A stretch of DNA of 64,000 bases from Sinotaia quadrata (taxonomy: Eukaryota; Mollusca; Gastropoda; Architaenioglossa; Viviparidae). Made by a program: the position numbers and the translations under genes. The notes under the pieces were generated by a model. It worked only from the letters and a program-made list of their open reading frames with translations, searched no databases and was not told where the DNA came from. The stretch is taken from positions 107,542,635-107,606,634 of the forward strand of contig CM054180.1 in assembly GCA_028829895.1 (NCBI GenBank). Direction: 5' to 3'. Numbering within the stretch: the first letter of the stretch is position 1; each line of letters begins with the position of its first letter. This document shows positions 13,512 through 32,258 of the stretch, in pieces.

Positions 13512-14859
13512 ACACACACACACACACACTCACTCAATAACTCTCTCTCACACACTCACAAAATAGTAAAACATTCTTTCGTCAATATAAAAATTGAAAC
13601 AGAGTGTAAGGCTCTACCATTTATCATCTTTGCTCCAAAATAAATTAGGTGTATGACATCTATCATAAGTGGCACGTGCCCAAATGGAATACGATCGGGA
13701 ACTTAACTGTCCCTCCACCCAACCTTTATTCGAAAGAAGTATTAGTGTGTATGTGTGTAGGAATTGTACTAAGAAGATCTGCATTTCTCGATTTAATACA
13801 ACTGGTTCAAAACTGCTGAACTATTCATAACCTCCCTTCCACCCCAGACCCTATAAGTAAACCGAGTAAACGCCCATTTGTCGGAACTCTTCTGTGACTG
13901 AGGCGCGCACAACATATCAACGTGCTGATGACAAGATAAACTCGCAATGACAAATAGCAAATGTCTTAAATGTCATTGCGTGAGGGAGGAAGACATGCTC
14001 TGACATTAGACGTTATTTGGTCTGCTTAATTTTAGGAATTTCATATCATCACATCATTGCCGTTCTGTTCTTCATTTTCTTCACCATTCATGCCAATTGG
14101 GCACATGGAGGGCAACAATAAAATGTCAATTTTATTTTCGTATTTGCATTCACTCTCCAAAAAACTTATTATGTCAATTCTCAGTCAATTGTCAGCAACA
14201 CAGTAACATGATTTTTATGCAGCAGTTCAGTACGTTGTCAGCAACACAGTAACAAGCTTTGGTGGAGCAGCAGTTCAGTACGTTGTCAGCAACACAGTAA
14301 CAAGCTTCGGTGGAGCAGCAGTTCAGTACGTTGTCAGCAACACAGTAACAAGCTTCGGTGGAGCAGCAGTTCAGTACGTTGTCAGCAACACAGTAACAAG
14401 CTTCGGTGGAGCAGCAGTTCAATAAAAAGTTAGGTTACCTTACAGCAACGAGATGTGGAGTGTCATCTCTGTAAATTGTCAGCAACACAGTAATGTGATT
14501 TTTATCTAACATTTCAATACGGTGTTTGCAACACAGCAACAAGATTTGGTGGAGCAACAGTTCTATAAAATGTTATAGTAAAATGTAGAGTGTCATCTCA
14601 GTAAATTGTTAGCAATACAATAAAATGTGTGTGTGTGTGTGCCAATAGATTAGTAAATTAACAGAAATATAATACAATAATATTGTTTGGCAATAGAATG
14701 ATTTTTTGTGCCAATAGCTTAGTAAAGTGTTAGCAGTACAATACAATTATTTTGTGTGCCAGTATATAGTAAAATGTTAGCAATAAAATAGCAGAATTTA
14801 GAATGTCAATAATTCAGTGTACTGTTATCAATATAATATCTAATGCTGGTGTACCAGCA

Positions 14860-15560
14860 ATTCCATAATGTTTACATAAAATAAGTGGGCTTTGTGTGAC
14901 CAAGGTCCAGAGATGTTTACAATACAATAAGTGGGCTCTGTGTACAAAGGTCCAGAGATGTTTACAATACAATAAGTGGTCTTTGTTTGATAAAGGTCTA
15001 GAAATATTTACAATACAATAAGTGTATTTCGCGTGACAAAATAACTTCTGGTCCATCCCCATTGGATGAATTTCTATGAGCAGTTATGAGACTATTTAGT
15101 CAGGAAAACTACTCACGCACTTGGAACTGGTTTGTATTGCATCTGCAAATTCTCGGATATTCTTTGCCTGAGTTGTTTATTTCCAACTTTGACACTTAAA
15201 AAGATCAGTATAAGCAATGCCTAAGGTCGGTCACTTTGACATTTAACAATTTATACAACAATTAAGTTTAGAAATAGGGATAGGCTAATTTACTCTGCCA
15301 TAGTTTATAATGCAATAAGTGGACTTTTTAAGACAAATGTTCAATAATGTTTACTATGCAATAAGTGGACTTTTTAAGACAAAAGTTCAATAATGTTTAC
15401 TATGCAATAAGTGGACTTTTTAAGACAAAAGTTCAATAATGTTTACTATGCAATAAGTGGACTTTTTAAGACAAAAGTTCAATAATGTTTAGAATGAAAC
15501 TAGTGGACAGATTATGGCAATATTACAATAATGTTTACAATGCAATAAGTGGAATTTTTA
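14860..15560. repeat. Related 46-56 bp arrays (ACAATACAATAAGTGG family)
   Basis: About three units at 14860-15030 and five at 15310-15560 share a core TGTTTAC(A/T)ATGCAATAAGTGG with different tails. The two blocks are separated by the inverted LTR-like piece at 15045-15305, so an array appears to have been interrupted by that insertion. Confidence 0.75.
15045..15305 (-). mobile_element. Partial LTR-like copy (5' part), inverted
   Basis: Matches the outer part of the 27.2-27.5 kb copy (GTCCATCCCCATTGGATGAA, TATACAACAATTAAGTTTAG, TAGGGATAGGCTAATTTACT). It lies head-to-head with the plus-strand copy at 15697, separated by a 46-bp tandem array. Confidence 0.6.
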
Positions 15561-15696
15561 TGACAAAAGTTAAATTTATTGCTTCACTGCACAAATTCGA
15601 GTTACCAGCATTCCAATAAAGTGGTAACAAACAAGTAATCATTATAAGTATCAATCTGGCAACTAGATTTGGTAAATTACATTTGATACTGTTATC

Positions 15697-16545
15697 GGTG
15701 GTGGAGTAAATTTGCATATCCCTATTTTTAAAAATTATATTATATAAATTGTTAAATTGTCAAAGTGACCTGATCTTGGGAACTTGTTATGATTTCATTT
15801 TTGTAAGTGTCAGAGATGGAGTAAACACTTGGGTTGAGAATATGCTAGAAATTACTGATGCAATCCAAACCAGTTCTAACTGGATGAGAAGTTTCGCCTG
15901 AATAAGAAACACAGTGACTTGTTGCAAACTGCCTGATTTTGAATGTGACAGGCACCATTTTTGAAAGGTTATGTGTATTTGACTTTCATTATTCCTCTGA
16001 AATTCTTCTCTCATTTCTGTGAGAGTAGAATATGTATGAATTTGATTATATATTTATATTAATTGACTGCTAACGTCTATGCTAGGATAAACTGAATGAT
16101 TGCCCAGCATTAATTGAACATTGTTGTGAAATGATGTAAATGTCAAAGCTCTTTTGATTATATTCATATGTTGTATATTTAATTGGTGATTTAATAAATT
16201 TATTGTTAAATTTATTTCTCTTCTTACACGTATTGATAACATTATGTTGGAAAAGAACTTAGGTGGATGGCGGCTCGATAAATATAGATCAAAATACGGA
16301 TTTATCTTCTCCTTTTGTAAGACGTTTTCCACCTACAGACATTGTGTGATGGTAAATGTTTGTCTTTGATATTGTGAAAGAGAGGAGATGTTTACACCGC
16401 CCGCATATCCGCCAAGTAAGGGAGACGAGTCGTGACTGCTGGAGAATTATTAATAACATAAATTAAGATTCTCGTCACTTGTAATTAGTTATGGGTGATT
16501 AATTAATTAATTAATTATTATTAATAATAATAATGTCCAATAACT
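15697..16545 (+). mobile_element. LTR-like copy, same family, plus orientation
   Basis: Starts TGGTGGAGTAAATTTGCATA and ends in AATTAAGATTCTCGTCACTT followed by GTAATTAGTTATGGGTGATT. No internal coding part beside it. Two minus-strand open frames inside it are shadows. Confidence 0.65.
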
Positions 16546-17103
16546 AAGGCGTCACACTTTCAAATACTTAAAATGATTTGTTAGGCAACAGTAGATATTT
16601 TATCAATGCAGTAAATTAGTTCTGATAAATAGATGATTCAATAAGAAAACTAAAGCGAGATCGTGTGCATCAACAATAAATACTTTAAGTAAAGTAGTAA
16701 CTAACTGTGTTGTGCAATTCAGTAAGTTGATTTTGTGTACCAATATTCGACAGTGTTCTCATAACAATAGCTATACTATGCGGCTTCAAACTTCATTATG
16801 AGAGAAATTAAGAAACTGTCTGTTATACACAACAATTAAAAGTAATAATTAATAGTGTTTAGTAACTATCTTTTATAAACAACATTTAATACTAATAATT
16901 AATAGTGGTTTAGTAAATATCGTTTATACACAATATTTAATAAAAATAAATAATTATATTTTGCGTACCAATAATGGCTATTGTCAGCAGTGCAGTAATC
17001 CAGTTTGAACTGGATTGACGACAGTTTAATAATGAGTTAGTGCCACTCTAAGGCAATACCCTTTGTTCAGTTCTTTATTGTTCGCTTTTGTTTGTTTGGT
17101 GTC

Positions 17104-17158
<55 letters not shown>

Positions 17159-17605
17159 TTTGTTTGTGTGTGTGTGTGTGCGCGCGCGCGCTTTCTTTGT
17201 TGTTACCACTTTCTACCTTTCTCTCCATGTTGCTTTAGTGAACTGCACTCTCCCGGCATTCCCAACTTGATATTCATGTCTGTTTATCATGATAGTTCCA
17301 CACACTCATGTATTCATTTTACAAAAGTCAAAATTAGAAACAGAGGTTTCAAGATAGCAAACTTTGACCTGGCCGCTCTTTCGTCATAGGGGGTGACTTT
17401 TCGTATCGATATCACGATAACAAGGTACCGGCGCCCGGCTTGTTGACGCTAATAAAAGACCAAACGAATGACGATCGGTGGAAGATAAAACTAAGGACAG
17501 GACTCGCCATCTGTTAAAGTGTCGCCCTTTTCTTCACGCATTCAACGCCCTCGGATATTTTAAACATTTGTAAAATGTGGTAGAAAGAGTGCGTGTGTGA
17601 GTTTA

Positions 17606-17651
<46 letters not shown>

Positions 17652-18090
17652 TATGAGGAAGGGATGGGTGTGAGAGAGTGTGTGTATGAAATGCATGAAA
17701 TAATGAAATTGCAATTAAACAATGCAACATCACAAATTAGTAATAACATTGATTATATATTTCTTCTGACTGTGTATGCGGTGAAAGAAATGATGAGAAA
17801 ACAAATCTGTAAAATGTTTTGCAAGAATGAAGACAGAATGGCAAGTGTTATATAGAAGTGCCACTTTATTTTGTGAAAATTCACACCCATTCAACCACAG
17901 TTTGAGATCCCACCCCACCGTTATAACAAGAAAAGCCAACTGATTAGTAAAATAGCCGTAGTGAAAATATAAAGAAAACACATAATCAATACAAGAAATA
18001 CTAGGGCGGATTGGTAACGATAATTTGACTATGCAAACTGTTGCAAATCTATAATAGAAGAACACACACACACGCATACACACACACACG

Positions 18091-18128
<38 letters not shown>

Positions 18129-19566
18129 TACAACCAATAAGACACACGTTTCAATGGAAGAAGAACGAGAAGCTGACAATAACGTTTCCTCTTTAGCATA
18201 ATTTATGCATGTCAAAGGCAGAACGACTTCTTTGACAGAAATGTCAGGCAGGCCACGCCCACTGTCGTATAATCGGACGCACGATCTTTATGCATCGTCA
18301 TCTGAAGATTTAATTACACCTAATGTCGTCTTTTGTGCACACGAATTAGATGCGAGATAACACAGAAAAGCGCCCACAGCAAAACTCAAGAATGACAAGG
18401 AAACTATAGATGTTGATTAGTGTTTTGATGGTGTTGCAGTGCTGCGGGCGGTCAAGGGATCCAAGAAATGAAGTTAGAGAGACCGACATTACACATTTTA
18501 TTTTGAGCAAATGCAAGAAAATCGAGCCCGACCCCCACTCCCCCTTCCCTTTCTCTTTAGGTTTCTGTGTACGGAACATTGTGAGCGCAGATATTTCTGT
18601 GAATAGAGTTTATCAACGGCCAGCACTTTTTATAAGAAGTGTACTCGTACTGTGTTTTTAAAAAAAATGAATTCGAGTGACGTCATTATGTCCATAAATA
18701 AATAATTCTTTTTAAAACTCAGTCTGTCGTAAGCTTGATTTGCTTGTAATCTTGTTTGTTATGTAATATAATTAATCCAGGTGAATCGAACTGTTTCAAA
18801 CTGATTTTAAAACCTTGTATTAAGAGGGCGAATTTTAGTCAGTACAATAGGTTATTAAGAGGGCGAATTTTAGTCAGTACAATAGGTTATTAAGAGGGCG
18901 AATTTTAGTCAGTACAATAGGTTATTAAGAGGGCGAATTGTAATCAATACAATAGGTTATTAAGAGGGTGATTTTTTATTCAGTACAATAAATAAAATGT
19001 GGTAAAGAAATCTTCAAAAATCTTTCTTTTATCTTTTCTCTCTTCTTTTTCTGTATTCTTTACTTGTCAATTTTCTTTATCGTTCTTCTTTTCCTCATTC
19101 CATTAAGTCTTTTTCAAGTATGATTCTTGTTTTTTCCTCTATCATTCATTCCTTACTTTCTTTAGCTTATTCTGTCCTTTGCAAACATTTATGGTGTATA
19201 TGAAACATAGTTTTCTAGTTGCAACCAAATTTTCACATCTTTGATGTTATTGTCATTAGATAACATCAAATTCGATTTTTAAAAAAAACAACCAAAAACA
19301 GCTAAACAAAAACCTTTTGATCTTTCATCTCGGCTTGGATGACCAGAAGGCCTCTGCTTAGCAACCCAGTACGGCCTATCGTGTCAGAATTGGGTATGGT
19401 CACTTCTGTGGAAACACGTATCGATTATTCTCTTTTCAGACTGAATTATTTTTTGGTGTTGCGTGACGTCTCGTAAGCACCTCAGTGCTGAGGTCAGTAA
19501 GTGTGTTCTGTTTTTTTCTTCGCTCTCCGTCTTTAGTGAGTGTAGTACTGTCATACAGCATACTCT

Positions 19567-19657
<91 letters not shown>

Positions 19658-19800
19658 ATTTAAGTGTTCCTTCTTTTCCTGTGTGTTTAGCATATCAGGG
19701 TGTGCTTTCCTTTTCTCTGTTCATCTCGTTCTTTCTCTTGAATTTTTTCCTTATGTTTGCTCTCTGTTTGTCTATCTGTCTCTCTCACACACTCACGCAC
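16546..19800. other. Intergenic with microsatellites and a 35-bp array
   Basis: GT tracts (17106-17155, 17607-17650), CA tract (18061-18123), 35-bp array of five units (18824-18985, TAAGAGGGCGAATTTTAGTC) and CTTT tract (19566-19657). A 161-codon minus frame across 17730-18215 includes a CA tract and has no recognisable domain; not called. Confidence 0.6.
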
Positions 19801-19827
19801 ATACACGCAATCACGTACACACACAAA

Positions 19828-20345
<518 letters not shown>

Positions 20346-20769
20346 CATTTTGTGTCCCCGATGGTGCAGCCACAATACACTGCAGTCCACATCGTATCAC
20401 GAATGTCAATTTAATCGTTCTTAAAAAGTATTCAAGTCGTACGATATAAACTATGAAATTAAAGGGGAAAGGATTTGAAAATGTCAGACTGTTTCAAGTT
20501 TCCTTTATAAATATCATAACCTATTTATCGTATGACTTTGGTATTTTTGTAACTTTGGTAAGTTTGACTTATAACCATTTCTTACTGAAGCACCAAAGAT
20601 TACAGTGCACAGCGACAGGCATTACCTACAGCGCAAGCACAATAAATGAATACAACCGTTTTCTTCGTTATATTTAAAAAAAAATAAAGATGTGGTGTGG
20701 CGCATGATGTCTGCACCACAAGAACATATGAAAATAATATAATCAGTAACTGTCTTTATAATTTAGGTT

Positions 20770-21360
20770 TCAAGTTGATAGCGCTATTTATAATATATGT
20801 TTAAACTAGATAGCGCCCTTTCATATCTATCTTTATAATACATGTTTAAACTAGATAGCGCCCTTTCATTTCTATCTTTATAATATATGTTTAAACTAGA
20901 TAGCGCCCATTCATTTCTATCTTTATAATACATGTTTAAACTAGATAGCGCCCTTTCATATCTATCTTTATAATACAGGTTTAAACTAGATAGCGCCCTT
21001 TCATATCTATCTTTATAATTCAGGTGTAAACTGCATGACACCCTTTCGTATTTTTCTTTATAGTTTATATTTAAACTGGATGGCGCCATTTCGTATCTAT
21101 CTTTATAATTCAGGTGTAAACGGGATGACACCCTTTTGTATCTTTCTTTATTAATTCAGGTTTAAACTAGATGGCGCGTTTTCGTATCTAAACTTTAGGT
21201 CTAAAATGGATAGCACCCTTTCGTATCTAACTTTATAATGAAGGAGAAAATGAATGACGCCATTTCGTATCTGTCTTCATAATTCAGGTTTAAACTGGAT
21301 AGCGCCCTTTTGTATCTATCTTTATAATGTAGATGTAAAATGGAATGCACCCTTTCCTAC
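20770..21360. repeat. 45-bp minisatellite, about twelve units
   Basis: Unit includes TTTAAACTAGATAGCGCCCT and TTCATATCTATCTTTATAAT; divergence grows toward the right end. The 115-residue minus reading follows the repeat (45 bp = 15 codons) and is an artefact. Confidence 0.93.
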
Positions 21361-25449
<4,089 letters not shown>

Positions 25450-25450
<1 letters not shown>

Positions 25451-25660
25451 TATCTTTACTCGCTGATACCCTTACTCATCTTTACTCACTAATACCCTCA
25501 TTCATCTTTACTCACTAATACCTTCACTCATCTTTACTCACTAATACCTTCACTCATCTTTACCCACTAATACTCATCTTTACTCACTAATAGCCTCATT
25601 CATCTTTATTTCACTAACCCTCACTCATCTTTACTCAGTGATACACTCACTCAGTGTCCT
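25450..25660. repeat. About 26-bp array (CTCATCTTTACTCACTAATA)
   Basis: Roughly eight units with small length changes. Confidence 0.9.
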
Positions 25661-25864
25661 TTCATTACTCCCGGAACACTCTAATTTAATGGCCTATATT
25701 TACGTCACTAACACTTCACTTCATTTATCTATTTTTACTCCACTAATTCTTTACTTCAGTGAGTCATCTGCAATCCATTAAAAGCCCACTCCAATGTAAG
25801 TCCACTTCACGTAAAACCTTACACTCTATTAATACCCTACATCAATGATCCATGCTGACCCGTT

Positions 25865-27535
25865 ACCCTAGTTATTGGTTATGATTATTATTATTATTAT
25901 TTAATCATCCATAACTAATTACAAATGCTGAGAACCTTAATTTATGTTATTAATAATTCTCCAAGAGACACCACTCGTCTCTCTCACTTGGTGGATATGT
26001 GGGCGCTGTAAACGTTTTCTCTCTTCCACAACATTAAAGACAAACATTTACTGTAACACAATATTTCCACAGGTGGAAAATATCTAACCAAAGGAGATGA
26101 TAATTTGTCTTTTAATCTATATTTAGCGAGCGTCCATCCACCCACTGTCTCTCCAACTTATGGTTGCCAGTATGTGTAAGAAGGTCAGTAAATTTAACAA
26201 TAAATTTATTAAATCAAATATGCAACATATGAATATAATCACTTCATGACAATGTTGTATTAACACTAGACACTTGTTCAGTCATGCTAGCATAGACATC
26301 AGCAGTCAATTAACATAAATATATAATCAAGTTCATGGATGCCATATCATCAAATAAATAAGAGTGGAGTTTTTGAGAAATCATTAAATTCAATGTACAT
26401 AACCTTTTCAATGATGGCAGCTGTCACCAGCATGTGTTCACAATCAAGTGGTTTGCAATAAATCACTGTCTTATTTAGATGATGGTCCAATGTACCTCTT
26501 CTAGGCACATTGCAGAACTATTCCAGAATCTTTGATGTGCTTACATGCACACTTTGGATAATCGTCCAAACTTTGCATGCACTATCAAAAAGTACATCAC
26601 ACAGGGTGTTCAAGAATCTTCATGAGCATTCACTCAACACACCTCAAGGAATGTTTAAAATACTTTTCGTGAATTCCGGACCAAATTAAAACTACAATTT
26701 TTGCTGTATTGGCCCTTGAACGGAATTCACAGAAATCAACTTACAACAAACGTATACTGTTAAGTACGACGATAATGCTGGATTCTCACACCAACGTAGT
26801 CTAGTAGAGTACAGTAGTCACTGTAGCATGAAGTGACAACCAAAAGGCTTGATCTGCTCTGCAAAAGTCAAATTAAGTCAGCACTAAATTTCATTCATAT
26901 TTCATCTCTAAAACTCCTTTCTGTATTACAAACATTCAACATTTTCATTATTATCATTATTTTCATTAGCCCAATATACACACAGCTTAAGAAATAAGCA
27001 TCGATCAAAATTCACAAGTATAATGTACAATGTAATCAAATTAGTGAACATAGAAGTAATGGTTCAATTATATAAGCATTCTCTAATTCAAATTGTAGAT
27101 CAATTGCAAATATGTACGAAATATAATGTCTATTCTTTCTTTATCAGTCAGTTAACTTACCGTAAGCTAACGATCACTTTTATGACCAGACTGGATTTAT
27201 GTTCAACTTCAAAGTGATTAGAATAAAGTACTTCTTCAACAAAGAAACTTTCAGTCCATCCCCATTGGATGAATTTGTTGTGAACAAGTGTAAGAGTATT
27301 AGTCAGAAACACTATTCATCCAATTGAAACTGGTTTGGATTACGCCAGCAATTTCTAGCCTATCCTCCACCTGAGTTGTTTAATTCCAGCTATGACACAT
27401 ACAAAAAAATGCCATCATAAAGAGTGTCCAAGGTAGATTTTCTTTGACAATTTAACATTCTATATAACAATTAAGTTTGGAAATATGGATAGTTAAATTT
27501 ATTCCTTCAACACAACTTTAACTGACAATAATTAC
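25865..27535 (-). mobile_element. Long LTR-like copy (about 1.67 kb), same family
   Basis: Left end GGTTATGATTATTATT and CTTAATTTATGTTATTAATA; right end ATAACAATTAAGTTTGGAAA. The longest copy; its middle has extra sequence absent from the copy at 15697. No coding capacity seen; the open frame at 27023-27217 is not supported. Confidence 0.65.
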
Positions 27536-28246
27536 ATTCCAATTGCCTGCTTTCACTCAACCTCTGCCCCTTCTCAATGGACCCCACCTTTACGAAAGTA
27601 ATAATTATAATCTAAATCCATGAAATAGATTTATTCGGCAAATAAGCATTTCCAGCAATCCACGTTACTCTTTCCAAACGCGTCTCCAAATGACACAATT
27701 TTCTCCAATAAAATATTACTTCAGCGGCACACATTTGTTCCAATATTAATTAACTTAAAGGGCCGCATTTATTTTACTATCGTATTTCTTTAATGGACCG
27801 CATTTATTTTACTATCGTATTTCTTTAATGGACCGCATTTATTTTACCACTCAATTACTCTGGTGGTCCATACTTACCTTGACCATTACTTCTGGCAATG
27901 ATCACATTAACTGCCTTAATCACTAGTGCACACCCACTTTCCCCATTAACTGCCTTACTCACTTTTCTCCATTAACTGCCTTACTCACTAGTGCATACTC
28001 ACTCTCTCCATTAACTGCCTTATTAGCACATGCTCACTTTCCCCATTAACTGCCTTACTCACTAGTGCATACTCACTTTCCCCATTAACTGCCTTACTCA
28101 CTAGTGCTTACTCACTTTCCCCATTAACTGCCTTATTCACTAGTGCATACTCATTTTCCACTTTAACTGCTTTACTCATTCTTTATCTCTAAGAGAAATA
28201 TTCTGAAAATGACAAATCATTCAGATTGGATAACTTGTAAGATAAC

Positions 28247-28321
<75 letters not shown>

Positions 28322-30040
28322 AGGCCCCTGCTATTTGAACAGGTGTCGCTTCCAATAAGGAAAACAAGACTACGACCAATGATTTTAGCTCACTGAACAA
28401 TAATATCTTACATTTGCTAGTATGGAGGAGAGAGAAAGAAAAATATGTAATGAAAAATCTTAAGTTTAAAGCTTCATTCAGAAGTAACACATGTACATCT
28501 AATAACTTGTTTCGGAAGAAGCGCGAACACTGGCCCAACAATCAGTCTCTTAGTATGAACCTCGACAAGCCAGTACTAAAGGAAACGCTTTGACAAAAAG
28601 TAGGGAATTACTGAAAGAGCTTGCCACAAAGCTTCTGTGCATTTAAAGTTAGAGAATCAATTCCTTCAATACGCAACGCCAGGGGGAACAATTGAGTCAC
28701 TCAAAAAAAAGTCTGAAAGGGGCGTTTGAAAGGCATGTAATAAAATTGCACAGAAATTCATTTCAAACTGTTGCCAATGGCCGATTTAGAGGAATTGACT
28801 TAGCGACAACGGGTGACCTCGCTTTGTTCACTCTCGTTCAATGAAGGCTTGAAAGGTCGCGTCGGAGGAACGCTAGGGATAATGTTTTCTTCTCGGAGGA
28901 ATCCACAGGCAAGAAGAAAGGTAATTCAAAGGTCGAGAAATTATGAACCCCAACACAAAAGCATCCTGGTTCATATAATTATAATATTTATTACCAGGAA
29001 CAAATGTTTTTGTTACACCTATGAAAACGGACCAAATTGAAATGAAAAGGGACAGAAAAGAGTTCCCTCTGAGATTTGCGACGACGAAGTTAAAAATGCT
29101 CACCCGATCTGCGGTGTTCGGACCTCAATATCTCTATCTGTCCGTGTGCAGATTAAGTACTAGCTTGTTGGAACGGGCAAAGAAATAAACCACAACCAGG
29201 GAAAAAGCATCGACATGTTTTTTTCTCCGTCTCTCTTTTCATTACGCCGTAAGGTGGAGCCTCTGATTGCACTCTATGACACCTTTTGGAGTGCTTTCAC
29301 GGAGTGTTAGGATGCGCAGCGACAGCGTTAGAATAGTCTAAACCCGGCAATTATCCAATTCTTGAAAAGTTTCCGAAGTACGATCGGATGAAGGGTATGT
29401 CATGGGATCGCTTCGGTATAAGGGTGGCTTTGTTCGCGTACTTAATTCCACCCCTCCCAGACAAACTCCTGGGTGGTTCCAATGGACGTGAGTCGGGTTC
29501 GTGTCACCGTGGTTGGCAATGACAACAATGCAGAAACTAGAAAATCTCGCTAGATCGTTTACAATGACCGTCATCTTCATGCGTCCGCGCGCGTGCACAC
29601 ATAACTTTCAAGAGATTTCGCATTCAACAGAGTGTGTCTGAGTGCGGAACAGAAAACGGACCATGTCAGGGTGTTACAGTACGAAAAGACTTTGGGTGGT
29701 AATGGAGATGGGTCAGTGAGAATCAATGCTAAATGCAAATGTGTGGTTTACGAATAGAGACCGGACGTGTTGACTAATCACGTGGTGTTTATTGTGCTTC
29801 CACCCGATCTTAGAATAGACGAAATAGCAAACATTCTAACGTATTCAAATTGAAAAAGGAAAGAATCCTCTCTCTCATATAGCACGAATTAACAGACAAA
29901 AATTACAGGAAATAGGATACCGAGTACTGAATTACCAAGAAAATAACATTTCTGGTTTAGTTTATAAATCATGCGCAATTTCATTCACTAATATTATCTA
30001 TCTATCTATCTATATCTATATCTATCTATCTATCTATCTG

Positions 30041-30080
<40 letters not shown>

Positions 30081-32258
30081 ATTTATCTATCTGTCCGTCT
30101 ATCTGTCTATCTGTCTATCTATTAGTAGCAAGTACATCTCTGTGTTAGAATAGTTTATTTCTTTCTGTAGTAGACAAGCTGGAGAGGAGACAAAATTACA
30201 GACAAGAAGTAGATGCATAGTTGGGTTCATATAGAAATGTACAAACACACGCACGCAAGCACGCACGCACACACACACACACACACAAACATTTTGATAA
30301 TGACACAGGATGGTGTATTGTTTCGTTACAACGACTTAATTTGCTTCATTTTTTCCCAATAATCTAACGACCCAAATTTCTTCTTTCTAACCCCTGAACG
30401 TAGTTTAAAAAAAGTAATCTGACAAAGATTTTCTCTGAGTTTATTTAATTGTGTTGCGGGCTACAGACGTTTAAATGTGATTTCTGCGTCTGTAAATTAT
30501 TACACAATACCAAAATCTTTACTTTGGCTTGGCATTTAAACTATTTTGTAGAATTTCTAAGTTTTTGCTTTTCTGTTGTGTACATTTTTTATACTCAACA
30601 ATGTTTGTCAATTTAACGTGGTTTTTAAAAAAAAATAATTAGAATCAGCGCTGTGTCTTAGTATTTGGGGTTTTCTGCTGCGTCTTGTTTAATAATTTGT
30701 ACTTGCTTGTCTTTTTATTTTCATTATTGCATTGTGTAAAGTATCTCATTATGACCTTTTGTCTTTTGTATCATGACTTAAATAACGATACATTCTATGC
30801 CATGTATGCGTCTTTTATGCAGTTTTGTCTGTTTTTATATATGTTATCTTATGCAGTTTTGTCTGTTTTTATATCTGTTATCTTATGCAGTTTTGTTTGT
30901 TTTTATATCTGTTATCTTATGCAGTTTTGTCTGTTTTTATATCTGTTATCTTATACAGCTTTGTCTGTTTTTATATCTGTTATCTTATGCAGTTGTGTCT
31001 CTTTTTATGTCTTTTATCTTATGCAGTTTTGTCTGTTTTTATATCTGTTATCTTATGCAGTTTTGTCTGTTTTTATATCTGTTATCTTATGCAGTTGTGT
31101 CTCTTTTTATATCTGTTATCTTATGCAGTTTTGTCTGTTTTTATATCTCTTATCTTATGTAATTTTATCTGTTTTTATATCTGTTATGTAGGCTACTTTT
31201 GTCTGTTTTTATATCTGTTATGTACTTTTGTCTGTTTTCATATCTGTTATCTTATGTACTTTTGTCTGTTTTTGTTCTTAGACAATACTGGGCCATACTG
31301 ATCATGTACATGAAATTATTTTTTTAATTCTTCGACTGGACTGGATCATGTTGATTATATATTAATCGTTCTTTGCTCGGTCTGAAGGGAATCTGAAACT
31401 CTGGTTTTGTACAAGAGTTCTTGACCTTTGAATAAATGACACAGGGATTTACGTTTTCTGCAGGAAACCCTTTTTTTGAAATTAAATTAAATTAAATTTT
31501 AAAAATCTAACACGTGGTTCACCATTTCTCAATTACGCGTAAAATATTTTCCTACAGTGAATGGAGTCGCTTGTCTCAAGTGTCCGGCATTCAGGGGATT
31601 AGCATCTCCTGTTTAAATAGCATTACCCATCAAAACGTATCATAGATGACGTCATAACTAATAACAAAGCGCTCATCTCGACAACGTACACAATCCATCG
31701 GCTGTCATCAACTTCAAATGAATGCCTAGACTGTCGAATGGAACGATGCATCCGGTCCAATGTACTAAATGTCTGTCAAAAGGTAAAATACTATTTCCAG
31801 TTGAAAATAAGAAAGTCCAAAGTGCACTTCAGAAAAGATTCATACACTAAATACACTGTCCAAATTCTTTTCTCTTCCCTCTCATTGTCCTGATAATATC
31901 TACTAGAGTGAAACTTGCCTCTCATTGTCATGGCAACATCTCCTTACTAGAGTGAAACCTCCCTCTCATTGTCATGGCAACTTCTCCTTACTAGAGTGAA
32001 ACCTCCCTCTCATTGTCATGGCAACATCTCCTTACTAGAGTGAAACCTCCCTCTCATTGTCATGGCAACATCTCCTTACTAGAGTGAAACCTCCCTCTCT
32101 TTGTCATGGCAACATCTCCTTACTAGAGTGAAACCTCCCTCTCCTTGTCATGGCAACATCTCCTTACTAGAGTGAAACCTCCCTTTCATTGTCATGGCAA
32201 CATCTCCTTACTAGAGTGAAACTTGCCTCTTATTGACATGGTGCGACATGCACCCCTT
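27536..32258. other. Intergenic with arrays; no gene supported
   Basis: Includes a 35-bp array (27762-27850), a 40-bp array of about six units (27905-28180, CCATTAACTGCCTTACTCAC), a GA tract (28253-28318), a GC-richer unique stretch at 28500-29700 with unrecognised short frames, a TATC tract (29993-30122), a 34-bp array (30811-31280) and a 44-bp array (31880-32235, TCATGGCAACATCTCCTTAC). Confidence 0.6.
30811..31280. repeat. 34-bp minisatellite open in three frames
   Basis: About fourteen units of GCAGTTTTGTCTGTTTTTATATCTGTTATC-type sequence. Having no stop in any forward frame of the unit, it yields three overlapping frames of 121-168 codons rich in F, L, C and Y. They are repeat artefacts. 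Confidence 0.93.

Larger units (their letters stand above)
10926..15044. other. Intergenic with several minisatellites
   Basis: A 33-bp array (about 11222-11470, CATCTGGATCTAACTTCTTA), a CATCAAGTACTTT array (about 11695-11850), a 36-bp array (13176-13288, three units), a CT tract (13450-13507) and a 48-bp array at about 14180-14430 (GTTGTCAGCAACACAGTAAC) with degraded copies on to 14600. No coding gene seen; the 76-residue repeat reading at 14192-14422 follows the 48-bp unit. Confidence 0.6.

Noticed and set aside
14192..14422. Cysteine-rich repeated minus frame resembling a toxin-like or adhesive peptide
   Set aside because: It is the translation of a 48-bp minisatellite with no signal peptide and degraded copies on both sides.
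17730..18215. 161-codon minus frame
   Set aside because: A third of it is a CA tract; the rest has no recognisable domain, and no supporting splice or polyA context was found.
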